Source of the DNA: Flaveria trinervia
Taxonomy: Eukaryota; Streptophyta; Magnoliopsida; Asterales; Asteraceae
Reading direction: 5' to 3'
DNA: 64,000 nt
Assembly: GCA_025506515.1 (NCBI GenBank)
Contig: CM046456.1
Coordinates: forward strand, 67,930,134 to 67,994,133
How positions within the stretch are numbered: position 1 is the stretch's first letter; every line of letters starts with the position of its first letter. This document shows, one piece after another, positions 46,884-58,227 of the stretch. Below the pieces are notes generated by a model, which saw nothing but the letters and a program-made list of their open reading frames with translations, had not been told where the DNA came from and made no database searches. The translations under genes and the position numbers were made by a program.

Positions 46884-47848
46884 GAAATGCCCAAGTTTAA
46901 AGTGACTAAATGAAGCTTGCAATAATCTAGGATTTGGACCTAGTTAATGGAATATAAGAATTATGTTTTGTTATGTTATGCTTGGGATTATTTCTGTAAC
47001 ACCCCGAAACTTTATTCAAACAAAAGAAAAAGAAAAATAAGTGGAAGGAATGGAAATTGTGCACAAATGGAGGGGAAAAAGTGTACAAAGTACATTTTTT
47101 ATATTTTAAGATATTAAAGGGCATGGTTGCCCATTCTTCCTTCTTCATTCTTCTTCACGACTGAAAAGAAGAAGAGAGAGAGAGCTCGGTTCTAGAGAGA
47201 GAAAGAGCAAGAAGAAACTGAAAAAGGTAAGTCTTCTCTTCCATGAGCTCGGTTTCAGCTGGGTTTCGAGATCTTGACCGAAGTTTTGGTTGCTTAGTGT
47301 TTGTTTTCGGGATTCAAGAGCTGAATTGAAGTGGGTCTCGAACAGGAAGTTTGTTGCTCAAAGGCTGCTTCAAGGTGAGTTTCTAGAACCCCTCTTTTAT
47401 GCATACTAAGTAAACGTTTTTAAAGGAACCATGGACTTACAGTTTTATGTCCGGATGTTGTATGTATGTATGCATGTTATAATGATGATTATGGGTTAGA
47501 GATGATGTTTAGCATGCTTAGATGGCCTTAGTATGTTAGATCTATGTTGGGTATGATTAGAATGAGAATCGGGTGAAATTGGTAACATAGAAAACATTTC
47601 AGAATGATTCAGACGAACATGAACATTGGTTTATGTGCCCAAATAGTTGTCCATGTGTCCAGCATGAGTGACCAGACGCCTAAGTGTTGGCCATGTGCCC
47701 AAGGGTGGGTCATGCACCTAAATAGTGGCCCATGCGCCCAGCATGTTGGCCCATACGTCTAAGTGTTGACCATGCGCCCAAGCGCAGAAACACCCAAATA
47801 GTGCCCATGCGCCCAAGTGAAGAAAAGGCTAAGTGTTGGCCATGCTTC

Positions 47849-48057
47849 TAAGCAGTGCCCATTCGCCTAAGCAGCGCCCATGCGCCTAAGCAGCGCCCAT
47901 GCGCCTAAGCAGCGCCCATGCGCCTAAGCAGCGCCCATGCGCCTAAGCAGCGCCCATGCGCCTAAGCAGCGCCCATGCGCCTAAGCAGCGCCCATGCGCC
48001 TAAGCAGCGCCCATGCGCCTAAGCAGCGCCCATGCGCCTAAGCAGTGCCCATGCGCC
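47849..48057. repeat. Expanded 19-bp tandem repeat in the G6 5' LTR
   Basis: About eleven copies of CCTAAGCAGCGCCCATGCG in perfect register; most inner copies are identical. The 3' LTR has a single copy at this place (about 53220). The wider degenerate array of the same motif spans 47640-48180. Confidence 0.92.
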
Positions 48058-48596
48058 CAAGTGAAATGTTAAGTGTTGATGCGCCTGAACAGGGCAGAAA
48101 TGCCCAAACAGTGCCCACGCGCCCAGACTGTTTTATACTTAGAATTTTTATTCCCATGCGCCTGGAAGGACCCATGCACCCACTTTGGACTTAAGGTTTT
48201 CCAAGTGGTTTTTAATGGGTAATATGGGGATATAGGCCTGGTTATGATGTGATGGCTTATGTGTGTTATGTATGTATGATGTGCATGTATGGTGATGATG
48301 TATGTATATGTTTATGTGTGTTCCTTATTATGTACGTATGTCTTCCCTTGGCTTGGCGTTAAATGTTAATAAATGTAATGAAAGTATTATGTATCGTAAA
48401 GTGGAAGATAATGAAAAGAGGAACGTAATGAATGAATGCATGCATGAATAATGAACTAAAGAGAGATGTAAAGAAAGGCTTGAAAGAAATATGTACAGAG
48501 GTGCACGGCTCTAAATGCCTTAAGCTCTTCCGCGTGAGGTTCAACAAATCCTAAAGTGTGCACGCAAGGGTTCTAGTCTTTGTGATTGACCTTCAG

Positions 48597-48917
48597 AGGT
48601 GTTACCCATGACAGTAGGGTGTTGTTACCCATTTCTATGGGGGTGTTACCCACGACGGTGGGGGTGTTGTTACCCATTTCTATGGGGGGTTACCCATGAT
48701 GGTGGGGGTGTTGTTACCCATTTCTATGGGGGTGTTACCCACGATGGTGGGGGTGTTGTTACCATTTCTATGGGGGTGTTACCCATGACGGTGGGGGTGT
48801 TGTTACCCATTTCTATGGGGGTGTTACCCACGACGGTGGGGGTGTGTTACCCATTTCTATGGGGGTTTTACCCACGACGGTGGGGGTGTTACCCACGATG
48901 GTGGGGGTGTTGTTACC
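48597..48917. repeat. 45-bp G-rich minisatellite in the G6 5' LTR
   Basis: About seven units of GTGTTACCCACGACGGTGGG plus a second half with GTTACCCATTTCTATGGGG. GTTACCC and GGGTGTTACC recur every 21-24 bp. The unit is a multiple of three, which gives a false open reading frame. Confidence 0.92.
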
Positions 48918-49770
48918 CGAGTTATGTATAACTTTTGGGGTGTGGCATAAGGCCAAGCATAGTCATGAGATGAGCGACTATGTGTTACAACAGACTCGGA
49001 TGGAGTTCAATCCCTGTGATTGACTCGTGTGGGATATTTGTCACGCATCCCGTGCTGTGTCAGTCTTCGGACATGAGTCGGGGGTTTGTGAGCAGGCCCC
49101 GGCACAGCATCAGCTTTCGAGCATGAGTCGTGGATATTGCAAGAAACAAGATTCGAGTAATAAAGAGTAATGGACGAAAGATCATGTATGAAAGAACGTA
49201 AATGAATTATCGTAATAAATTACAGAACAGGATCCTTATCATTCGACCTCAGTGATCGTGGCTGAGTGCCACGAAGAGGGTAAAGTCTGACCGGATCTAG
49301 AAAGAGAAGTGAATGATAATGTAATATGTTGAATGAACAGGTTAATGAACGTAATGGAAGATAATAACGATATTATCTATATGTACGTATGATGCGTGAT
49401 CACGAATGATATAAAGTATAGTATGTTTTGAAATAAAGTAAAGAACGGTTTTTAACTCAGAAAAGTATGTTTTATTATAAAACTAGAACTCACTCAGTGT
49501 CGCTGACTTTTGTATGCATGATAGTTGGCAGGTATATGTTGATGCTGAGGAGTTGCAGGCATGGATGCATAAGCTACTGGGAGTATTTTGAGGCTGGCAT
49601 CCGTATTTTGACATGTCATGTATTTTGAGATGAAAATTAATGTTGTAAATGACATGTTTTAGTTATAAACGAAAGTTTTAAATTCCACTGCAACATTAAT
49701 GTATATTTTATAATGTTTTAAGTGCGATGAACCACCAGCTTTGAGGTGCCCGGGAATGGGGCCTTACTAG

Positions 49771-49784
49771 TTGGTATCACAGCA
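49771..49784 (+). promoter_or_regulatory. G6 primer binding site, mutated
   Basis: TGGTATCACAGCAA has changes at two positions against the initiator tRNA-Met complement. Confidence 0.85.
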
Positions 49785-50143
49785 AAAATTTAAGTGAATT
49801 GGGTAAATATTTTGAAAAACCTAATTTTAAACTGAGAATGGGACTAATAGGAAAAGGGATGCCAGTCCTAGTAGCTACGTGCCTGCAGGTACAGGTTTTT
49901 TGTAAACGTTTTATGTAAGTTAATGTTAACCGGCATTATGTGCGCATGTTATGTGGCTTGTGTGCTTTTGTGTAGATTTAGATACTAATTATGTCAGGAT
50001 AGGAAATGCTTGGGGTATGAAGAGTAAAGTAAGTGGCTAATCACAAATGGCCACTGTAATTAGGGACTTACTATACTTGACATAAACTGAGTTATTACCT
50101 TGAATGACCGCGTTAGTGTTTGAATCTTATAGTGTGTTAGAAG

Positions 50144-51418
50144 ATGGTTGGCGGTAGATCTTCGAAAGCTTCACGAGGTGGAGGTGGTGGTGGACGTGGT
50201 GCTGAACCACGGGTCACAAAAGGAAGGTCTAGGGTTGAAAGAGCAGCCCATGAGGAACCCGAGACCCCTCATCAGGAGGGCGGTGATGAGAATGTTAATC
50301 AGAGAGCCTCGATGAGAGAGGCAGTCAGGGAGGAAGTGCATCAGGTCATGCAGACGATCCTACCATCTGTGGTGACCGAAGTTATGAAGGCTATTAAAGA
50401 TGGGGAGAGACAGGAAAGGGGTAGACCTTCGGGCGAAAGGAGACAACCCGAGACTGAAACGGTTTTCTTCGATGACGAAGAGGATGAAGAGGAAGAGCCT
50501 GCACTGGTGGTGGAACGAGGCTGTAACTATGGGGAGTTTCAACGATGCAAGCCCCCAACTTTTGATGGAAACGGCACTGCTGCTGCTGCTCACCGATGGG
50601 TGAGAGAGATGGATGTGGTATTGAATATCAACGAGTGTCGGGAGGATCAGAAAGTAAAGTTTGCTGCCCATTCTTTTGTGGACTCGGCTCTGTGCTGGTG
50701 GGATAATGTAGTCCAAGCCGAGGGTAGTAGGGCTATCGGGAGGATGCGATAGCTAGAGTTGAAAAGGCTGGTGATTGAGGAATTTTGTCCTCACCATGAG
50801 ATGGATAAAGTTGAAAGAGAGTTCTTGCAGCTGGAGGCGGGAACGATGACACATCAGCAATATACCGCTAAATTCAATGAGATGGCACGTCTGGTGCCGG
50901 ATCAGGTGACACCTCTTTCGTGAAAGATCAAGAGGTACATTCAGGGCTTGCCGGCGGACATCCGTAGGCACATGATCGCTGCCCGGCTGAGCACGTTTAA
51001 GTCGGCGGTCGATTTGGCGGGAAGATTATATGATGAAAGATCTGTGATGGCGACTGAAAGTAGCAAGAAAGGAGACGGTGATCAAGGATGGAACGGGAAG
51101 CGATTAGAATGTGGCGGAACCACTCTAGGTGACAAAGGTGCACGAGTGGATGATCAGCGTGTGATCATAACTGGTGTGGGGTCGAAAAGGTGTGACAAGT
51201 GTGGACACAGGCACCCCGGGGAATGCAGGCTGGGGGGCAATGTCTGTTTCCGATGTGGGAGGACCGGACATGTGGCAAAGAACTATGGTATGGGGAGGTG
51301 TTATTCCTATGGTGAGGAAGGTCATATGAGCAGGGATTGCAAGAAGCCGAGAGCGGAAGGTTTGGGAACGAAGAAGGTCGGAGGAAGCTCTGGTACGAGG
51401 AAGGAGAACCGAGGGTGA
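50144..51418 (+). pseudogene. G6 gag with zinc knuckles
   Basis: ATG 50144 opens MVGGRSSKASRGGGGGG. Charged and acidic regions follow, then CKPPTFDGNGTAAAAHRWVREM and SALCWWDNVVQAEGS. In-frame TAG at 50750 and TGA at 50921 (TCGTGA) interrupt. The piece from 50948 reads PADIRRHMIAARLSTFKSAV, CDKCGHRHPGECRLGGN and CFRCGRTGHVAKNYG (last Cys to Tyr), then CYSYGEEGHMSRDC (second Cys to Tyr). Closest relative: G4 gag, which lacks 39 residues present here. Confidence 0.88.
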
Positions 51419-51499
51419 GGGCTAGAGCCTTCGCTTTGACCGAGGGGAGGCTAGGTCAGACTCCGAGGTAACGTCAGGTACGTTCTTGAAAGTTTTGAT

Positions 51500-52130
51500 T
51501 TGTGCATCTATGCTTTAATTGTGATGCTAGTAGTAGTTTTGTTGTCGCTACTTTCTGTGATGTTGCACGTTAGGGGTAGGAAGATCGATGAGCCCTTTGA
51601 TGTAAGAATTGCTGTTAGTAAGTCTACCAGGTTACCTAAAGCCCTAGAGGATTGCGTGATAGAATTGAGAGAGAGCGCTTGTTCCTGCTAGGCTGTTCAA
51701 GACAGATATAGGTAGGTAGACATGTATCTCCGGGTGAGTTGATCAGTAGTCTGTGACTCAAACCCCAAGTGTTGCAAAAGATGGATTGCTTAACCGTGCA
51801 CAACCAGAGTTCGGTGACGACCTACGGCAATGAAGTATGAGGAAGGCTTCGACCAAGAGAGCGGATTGCTTGATTTGAAATCAAGTAAAGCTAATATTAA
51901 AGTGTAGAGGGTCATTCCTAGTTGTTGCTCAAGTAGGAGAAGTAACACATCGAATAGAGCCACCCGATGAGTTAAGTGGAATTTATTTAATGTTCCATGC
52001 ATCTCGTCTAAGAGAGAGGTCAACCGATGAGGATATGATCATGCTACTAGAGAATACTGAGATGGACAGAGTATCCAACAACGAGGAGCAACTGGTGACC
52101 ACTACTAATAAGAAGGAGAGAATAGACTAA
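51500..52130 (+). pseudogene. G6 pol remnants (protease scrap and C-terminal tail)
   Basis: 51540-51690 reads GRKIDEPFDVRIAVSKSTR and LPKALEDCVIEL, part of a G4-like protease. 51935-52130 reads PPDELSGIYLMFHASRLRE and STDEDMIMLLENTEMDR, matching the G4 tail at 36976-36740. The stretch between (51690-51935) is unassigned. RT, RNase H and the integrase core are absent. Confidence 0.82.
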
Positions 52131-52265
52131 GGAGGATGATGGTTTCACTTGTGCAGGTGCAGTGAAGCCCAAAGGGATCTGAGTTTAAATGCAAGATCAA
52201 AGAAGAGGTGAGACAGTGTTACCCGTAACTGTTCGAGAAGCGGCAGGTTTCGGGGACAAAACCTC

Positions 52266-52282
52266 TTTAAGGGGGGTGGACT
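52266..52282 (+). promoter_or_regulatory. G6 polypurine tract
   Basis: TTTAAGGGGGGTGGACT before the 3' LTR, same as in G4. TTTCGGGGACAAAACC lies just upstream. Confidence 0.87.
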
Positions 52283-54888
52283 TGTAACACCCCGAAATTT
52301 TATTCAAACAAAAGGAAAAGAAAAGTAAATGGAAGGAATGGAAATTGTGCACAAATGGAGGGGAAAAAGTGTACAAAGTACACTTTTTATATTTTAAGAT
52401 ATTAAAGGGCATGGTTGCCCATTCTTCCTTCTTCATTCTTCTTCATGGCTGAAAAGAAGAAGAGAGAGAGAGAGAGCTTGGTTCTAGAGAGAAAGAGCAA
52501 GAAGAAACTGAAAAAGGTAAGTCTTTTCTTCTATGAGCTCGGTTTCAGCTGGGTTTTGAGATCTTGACCGAAGTTTTGGTTGTTTAGTGTTTTTTTTCGG
52601 GATTCAAGAGCTGAACCGAAGTGGGTCTCGAACAGGAAGTTTGTTGCTCAAAGGCTGCTTCAAGGTGACTTTCTAGAACCCCTCTTTTACGGATTTTCAA
52701 CTGATTTAGGGCTTTTATGCATACTAAGTAAACATTTTTAAAGGAACCGTGGACTTACAGTTTTATGTCCGAATGTTGTATGTATGTATGCATGTTATAG
52801 TGATGATTATGGGTTAGAGATGATGTTTAGCATGCTTATACGGCCTTAGTATTTTAGATCTATGTTGGGTATGATTAGAATGAGAATCGGGTGAAATTGG
52901 TAACATAGAAAACATTTCAGAATGATTCAGACGAACATGAACAGTGGTTTATGCACCCAAACAGTTGTCCATGCGTCCAGCATGAGTGACCAGAAGCCTA
53001 AGTGTTGGCCATGCGCCCAAGGGTGGGTCATGCACCTAAATAGTGGCCCATGTGCCCAGCATGTTGGCCCATGCGTCTAAGTGTTGGCCATGCGCCCAAG
53101 CGCAGAAACGCCCAAATAGTGCCCATGCGCCCAAGTGAAGAAAAGGCTAAGTGTTGGCCATGCGCCTAAATAATGCTCATGCGTCCCAGAGATTGAAACG
53201 ACTAAGTGTTGGCCATGCGCCTAAGCAGTGCCCATGCACCCAAGTGAAATGTTAAGTGTTGATGCACCTGAACAGGGTAGAAATGCCCAAATAGTGCCCA
53301 CATGCCCAGACTGTTTTATACTTAGAATTTTTATTCCCATGCGCATGGAAGGACCCATGCGCCCACTTTGGACTTGAGATTTTTCAAGTGGTTTTTAATG
53401 GGTAATATGGGGAGATAGGCTTGGTTATGATGTGATGGCTTATGTGTGTTATGTATGTATGATGTGCATGTATGGTGATGATGTATGTATATGTTTATGT
53501 GTGTTCCTTATTATGTACGTAGGTCTTCCCTTGGCTTTGTGTTAAACGTTAATAAATGTAATGAAAGTATTATGTAATGTAAAGTGGAAGATAATGAAAA
53601 GAGGAACGTAATGAATGAATGCATGCATGAATTAATGAACTAAAGAGAGAAGTAAAGAAAGGCTTGAAAGCAATATGTACAGAGGTGCACGGCTCTAAAT
53701 GCCTTAAGCTCTACCGCATGAGGTTCAGCAAATCCTAAAGTGTGCACGCAAGGGTTCCAGTCTTTGTGACTGACCTTCAGAGGTGTTACCCATGATGGTG
53801 GGGGTGTTGTTACCCATTCTATGGGGGTGTTACCCACGACGGTGGGGGTGTTGTTACCCATTTCTATGGGGGTGTTACCCATGACGGTGGGGGTGTGTTA
53901 CCCATTTCTATGGGGGTGTTACCAACGACGGTGGGGGTGTTGTTACCCATTTCTATGGGGGTGTTACCCACGACGGTGGGGGTGTTGTTACCCATTTCTA
54001 TGGGGGTGTTACCCACGACGGTGGGGGTGTTGTTACCCGAGTTATGTATAACTTTTGGGGTGTGGCATAAGGCCAAGCATAGCCATGAGATGAGCAACTA
54101 TGTGTTGCAACAGACTCGGATGGAGTTCAATCCCTATGATTGACTCGTATGGGATCTTTGTCGCGCATCCCGATGTTGTGTCAGTCTTCGGACATGAGTC
54201 GGGGGTTTGTGAGCAGGCCCCGGCACAACATCAGCTTTCGAGCATGAGTCGGGGATATTGCAAGAGACAAGATTCGAGTGATAAAGAGTAATGGACGAAA
54301 GATCATGTATGAAAGAACGTAAAAGAATTATCGTAATAAAGTACAGAACAGGATCCTTGTCATTCGACCTCAGTGATCGTGGCTGAGTGCCACGAAGAAG
54401 GTAAAGTCTGACCGGATCTAGAAAGAGAAGTGAACGATAATGTAATACGTTGAATGAACAGGTTAATGAACGTAATGGAAGATAATAATAATATTATCTG
54501 TATGTACGTATGATGCGTGATCACGAATGATGTAAAGTATAGTATGTTTTGAAATAAAGTAAAGAACGGTTTTAACTCAGAATAGTATGTTTTATTATAA
54601 AACTAGAACTCACTTAGCATCGTTGACTTTTGTATGCATGATAGTTGGTAGGTATATGTTGATGCTGAGGAGTTGCATGCATGTATGCATAAGCTACTGG
54701 GAGTATTTTGAGGCTGGCATCCGTATCTGGACATGTCATGTATTTTGCGATGAAAATTAATGTTGTAAATGACATGTTTTAGTTATAAACGAAAGTTTTA
54801 AATTCCGCTGCAAGATTAATGTACATTTTATAATGTTTTAAGTGTGATGAAGCACCAGCTATGAGATGCCCGAGAACGGGGCCTTACA
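52283..54888 (+). repeat. G6 3' LTR
   Basis: 2606 bp. Differs from the 5' LTR mainly by lacking the 19-bp expansion, having fewer minisatellite units and carrying an extra short stretch at about 52690. Degenerate CATGCGCC array 52930-53365. Ends GGGGCCTTACA. Confidence 0.94.
53778..54041. repeat. 45-bp G-rich minisatellite in the G6 3' LTR
   Basis: About six units of the same repeat as 48597-48917. The unit number differs between the LTRs, so it has changed since insertion. Confidence 0.92.
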
Positions 54889-55033
54889 ATTTCATGTTTG
54901 AGACTTATGATTGTACTTTCTTTTCAAACTTAAAATTTTAACATTTACATTTAAATATAGCATTCTGTGGCTATGAAGAATCTTAACCCTCATATCTCGA
55001 CGATTCCGCCATCAAGGTTAGGGTGTGACAGAT

Positions 55034-55047
55034 TGGTATCAAAGCCT
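55034..55047 (+). promoter_or_regulatory. G5 primer binding site, mutated
   Basis: TGGTATCAAAGCCT differs from the initiator tRNA-Met complement at two positions. Confidence 0.85.
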
Positions 55048-55692
55048 ATAACTATAAGGATTTAGGTTATTAGAAATGGTGACCTAGACTATAGTTTATG
55101 CATGAACCTCAAAGAATAATATTTATATTCTTGTAAATATATATATTGTTTTGCATGCTACATAGTGCTATGTCATACTTTTGTGCAACTTGATGCCTTA
55201 GCATTGCCTTGTAACCGTTAAAACTTTGTTACTTGTCTCCCTAAACTTATCCTTGACTCTTTGACTCTCCCCGACAAATGAAACTTCTTAATATTATTCT
55301 TGATATTATTCTTGACGACACGTGGAATCGTATACTTATGCTTATGACTTGGATCTTTAGACTTATGTCTAATCTATGTGTGACTCATAGACACCTGTAT
55401 CCTGGTTTTCCTGGCAAAAGGCCCTCGGGCTAAGGCAAGCATATCACATAAATCCTACGAGACTAGTTATGCTTACCTTGAGATTTCTGGGATGAGTGAT
55501 AAACTATGGTCAACATACACAAGTTTCTAAGGAGAATGGGTCAATTTACCTTGACGTGTCAACGTTTCCAAATGATAATACGTTACCAAATGGAACCATT
55601 CCATGTGCCTTACAACTCTTGACTTATCCTTGTTTGAAATATACCACTTATTATTCTCTTTCTCGTGTCTAACTCATTTTGCATATTCTAGC
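55048..55692 (+). other. G5 leader
   Basis: Non-coding. It matches the G1 leader in both of its pieces, including the block ending 'ctaaggcaagca' near 55443. No reading frame worth noting before gag. Confidence 0.82.
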
Positions 55693-56632
55693 ATCTCTCG
55701 TCATCATGGAAAGCGTGAAAGTTCCGATCGTAAGCTAGCCGCCATGATAGCCTGGCAAATGGATGTCGTCATCCTGACCATGGTTGCTGAACTCAATAGC
55801 ACCTTAATGACCAACTCTAGCAACAATGGAAATAGTCAAGGGGAGAATAGTGCTAACCAAGGACGCAACAACCAAACTAGTACCTTCATGCATTTTAGCT
55901 CTTGCAAGCCCACTAGTTTTAGTGGCAAGGAAGGAGCCACTGGTCTTCTTGAGTGGTTCGAGAGCATGGAGAACACTTTTGTCAACTGTGAGTGTCCCGA
56001 GGCACTCAAAGTTCGCTATGCCACTAGTATGCTCCAACAAAGGGCACTTACTTGGTGGAATAGCGAGAAGAGAAATCGAGGAGCTGATGCTATTTTGGCA
56101 CTCTCTTGGGATGAGTTCAAGAACATCGCCATCGCGAAATTCTTCCCGAGAAGTGAATTGCAAAAGTTGGAAGAAGAATTCTGGAACTTGAAGCAAGATG
56201 GTGGTGACCATTTGGCTTACTCACTAGGCATCATGAGTTGAGTATACTACTGCCTCACATGGTCGACACTGTCCCCCGCAACATCAAGAAGTTCATCAAG
56301 GGTGTACACCCCAAATACAAGATGATGTGGTGGGTAGCCAACCCACAACCTTGGAAGAAGCCATTACTATCACCGCTCAACTCACCGAGAATCATATACG
56401 AGCGGGCACCATGTCTGTGAAGGGTGAAAAGAAGGTGGAAAAGACGGCTACCGAGGCCGTTAAGGAGACTAAAGCTGATCCATCCCACATCAACAACAAC
56501 AACAAGCGCAAGTTCACACTGGCACGCAACTATGCTGTGGTTGCACCCAAACAACCTCAAAGGCAACTGGTACATGCGGCTGAACCTGTGGCATAAGTGC
56601 CTCAGGCTAGGGCTTATGCTGGTTCTTAACCT
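55693..56632 (+). pseudogene. G5 gag
   Basis: The start is lost: ATC at 55693 stands where G1 has ATG, followed by SRHHGKRESSDRK. Capsid motifs: CKPTSFSGKEGATGLLEWFE, ALTWWNSEKRNRG and PRSELQKLEEEFWNLKQDGG. A frameshift at about 56222 ends the first part. The C-terminal part continues in shifted frames (HMVDTVPRNIKKFIKG; TIT AQLTENHIRAGTMSVKG at 56350-56420) to a basic tail at about 56590. Confidence 0.86.
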
Positions 56633-56900
56633 ATGTGTAACACTTGTAGGTATAATCATCCGGGGAATCAACCATGCCGTATCTGTACCTTATGCAGTAA
56701 ATATGGTCACTTGGTGGTGACTTGTCAGCGTGCACCTAACAACGCCGCAATGGTCACAAACCGTGTTTGCTACAACTGTGGGGAACCTGGTCATTTCCAC
56801 CCACAATGCCCTCGTCTTGTGGGTAATGTTCTACAAGCCTGAGGACGTGCTTTCAACATTAATGAAAATTAAGCACAAGCAAACAACGATAAGGTGAATG
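56633..56900 (+). pseudogene. G5 zinc knuckles
   Basis: CRICTLCSKYGHLVVTC and CYNCGEPGHFHPQC are the two CCHC knuckles that bind RNA in gag. The reading stops at 56840 (TGA), then GRAFNIN and NNDKVNG continue in the same frame as G1. Confidence 0.84.
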
Positions 56901-56983
56901 GTATGTTAGCTTACCTTAAACTTTTGTGAGCTAATTCTTTTCATTCGTTACCTGTATCGTTAAATACCTTTAAAATTGAAAAG
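56901..56983 (+). other. Candidate 83-bp intron between G5 gag and protease
   Basis: It begins GTATGTTAGC and ends TTGAAAAG. G1 reads straight through this place (NNDVVNG to MYLVN). Taking out the 83 bp puts NNDKVN and MFLINK in one frame. AT-rich with stops. It could be a plain insertion rather than an intron. Confidence 0.5.
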
Positions 56984-57390
56984 CTATGTTCCTTATTAAT
57001 AAAACTTACGCATATGTCCTATTTGACTCTGGAGCCGATAAGAGTTTTGTTTCGTTAGAGTTTAAACCCATACTTGCTAAGCCACATACGAAACTAGAAA
57101 GACCTCTCACCATTGAAGTTGTCGATGGAGAACCGATCACCGTTGATGTCGTTATCCATGATTGCATCTTAAGTCTTGACGTGCACGATTTTCTTATCGA
57201 TCTTATTCCTATGAAACTTGGAAGCTTTGATGTCATCATTGGTATGGATTGGTTAGCCAAATACCATGCCGAGATCATTTGTTTTGAGAAGTGCATGCGT
57301 ATACCGCTACCCTCTGGTGACACATTGAAGGTGTTCGGTGAAAAATCCTCCGAAGGGCTTAAACTCATGACTTTCACTCAATCCCGATAG
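56984..57390 (+). pseudogene. G5 aspartic protease
   Basis: The active site YVLFDSGADKSFVS keeps DSG. EVVDGEPITVDVVIHDC, GSFDVIIGMDWLAKYHAE and IPLPSGDTLKVFGEKSS follow. Stop (TAG) at 57388, after which the frame resumes as RT linker. The reading is open, so this is a well-kept protease. Confidence 0.87.
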
Positions 57391-57408
57391 TGCTTAAGCA
57401 AGAAGTAT

Positions 57409-58227
57409 ATGGCCTTCTTGGCTTACATGGTCAACACGAAAGTCAAAGGGAAAGAACTTAAGGACGTCCCGATCATACGAGGCTTTCCTGAAGTATTTCC
57501 CGATGACCTTAGTGGTTTACCTCCTATGCGTGAAGTCGAGTTTAAAATCAATTTGATTCCGGGAGCAAACCCCGTGGCTAAGTCACCATATCGACTTGCA
57601 CCATCGGAAATGCAAGAACTCTCTAGTCAACTTCAAGAACTATCCGAGAAGGGATTCATTCATCCTAGCTCTTGCCTTGGGGTGCACCTGTTTTGTTCGT
57701 GAAAAAGAAAGATGGGTCATTTCGTATGTGCATCGGCTATCGTGAGCTTAACAAGCTTACCATTAAGAACCGCTATCCTCTTCCTCGTATCGATAACGTG
57801 TTTGATCAACTTCAAGGAGCTGCTATATTCTCCAAGATTGATCTACGTTCTGGATATCATTAATTACGAGTCCATGATGATGATATCCCAAAGACCATGT
57901 TCCGTACTCGTTATGGGCACTATGAGTTCATGGTCATGCCTTTTGGTTTAACTAATGCTCCTGCTGTCTTCATGGATCTCATGAACCGAGTATGCAAGCC
58001 TTATCTAGACAAGTTTGTGATCGTATTCATTGATGACATACTTATCTATTCAAAGTCCACACTGATCACGAGCTACATTTGTAACAAGTTCTTGAGTTGT
58101 TGAAGAAAGAGCAATGTATAAGAAGTTCTCGAAGTATGAATTTTGGCTTGAGGAAGTTCAATTTCTTGAACACGTGGTGAACAGCCACGGAATTCACGTT
58201 GCCTGCAAAGGTTGAAGCTGTGAACAA
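57409..58227 (+). pseudogene. G5 reverse transcriptase
   Basis: FPEVFPDDLSGLPPMRE and ANPVAKSPYRLAPSEM open the domain. A frameshift at about 57670 follows IHPSS. Then come WGAPVLFVKKKDG, RELNKLTIKNRYPLPRID, FSKIDLRSGYH then stop TAA (57861), FRTRYGHYEFMVMPFGLTNA and the catalytic FIDDILIYSKS at about 58026-58055. Another frameshift near 58060 and small deletions after it break the thumb region. Confidence 0.87.

Larger units (their letters stand above)
47375..49531 (+). other. Candidate LTR intron in the G6 5' LTR
   Basis: Donor AAG|GTGAGTTTCTAGAACC and acceptor ATGATAGTTGGCAG|GTAT. Matches the S1 and G4 sites in position and sequence. The 3' LTR donor has GTGACT and its acceptor has TAG, so that copy is weaker. 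Confidence 0.52.
46995..49768 (+). repeat. G6 5' LTR
   Basis: 2774 bp. Starts TGTAACACCCC and ends GGGGCCTTACT, where the 3' LTR ends TTACA. Includes a GA-rich 5' UTR-like part, donors at 47227 (AAG|GTAAGT) and 47375, a CATGCGCC array 47640-48180, a 45-bp minisatellite 48597-48917 and an acceptor at 49531. Confidence 0.94.
46995..54888 (+). mobile_element. G6: internally deleted gypsy element of the G4 family
   Basis: LTRs 46995-49768 and 52283-54888, perfect ATTTC duplication (46990-46994, 54889-54893), PBS and polypurine tract. The 2.5-kb interior keeps gag, a protease scrap and the last part of pol, but RT, RNase H and most of integrase are gone. It depends on proteins from a relative such as G4. 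The uninterrupted site is seen in the G5 3' LTR near 62820. Confidence 0.94.
44533..55030 (+). repeat. G5 5' LTR, interrupted by G6
   Basis: Pieces 44533-46994 and 54894-55030 (with ATTTC target copies at 46990-46994 and 54889-54893). Contains (AAT)n at 44720-44791, a tRNA-like module at 45754-45824 and a splice-like pair at 46408 and 46883. Confidence 0.93.

Noticed and set aside
47849..48057. Possible CRISPR array
   Set aside because: Units are contiguous 19-mers with no unique spacers, inside a plant LTR.
48599..48931. Long reading frame of repeated Gly-Val-Leu-Pro type units (also 53821-54051)
   Set aside because: It is a 45-bp minisatellite whose unit length is a multiple of three, so several frames stay open on both strands.
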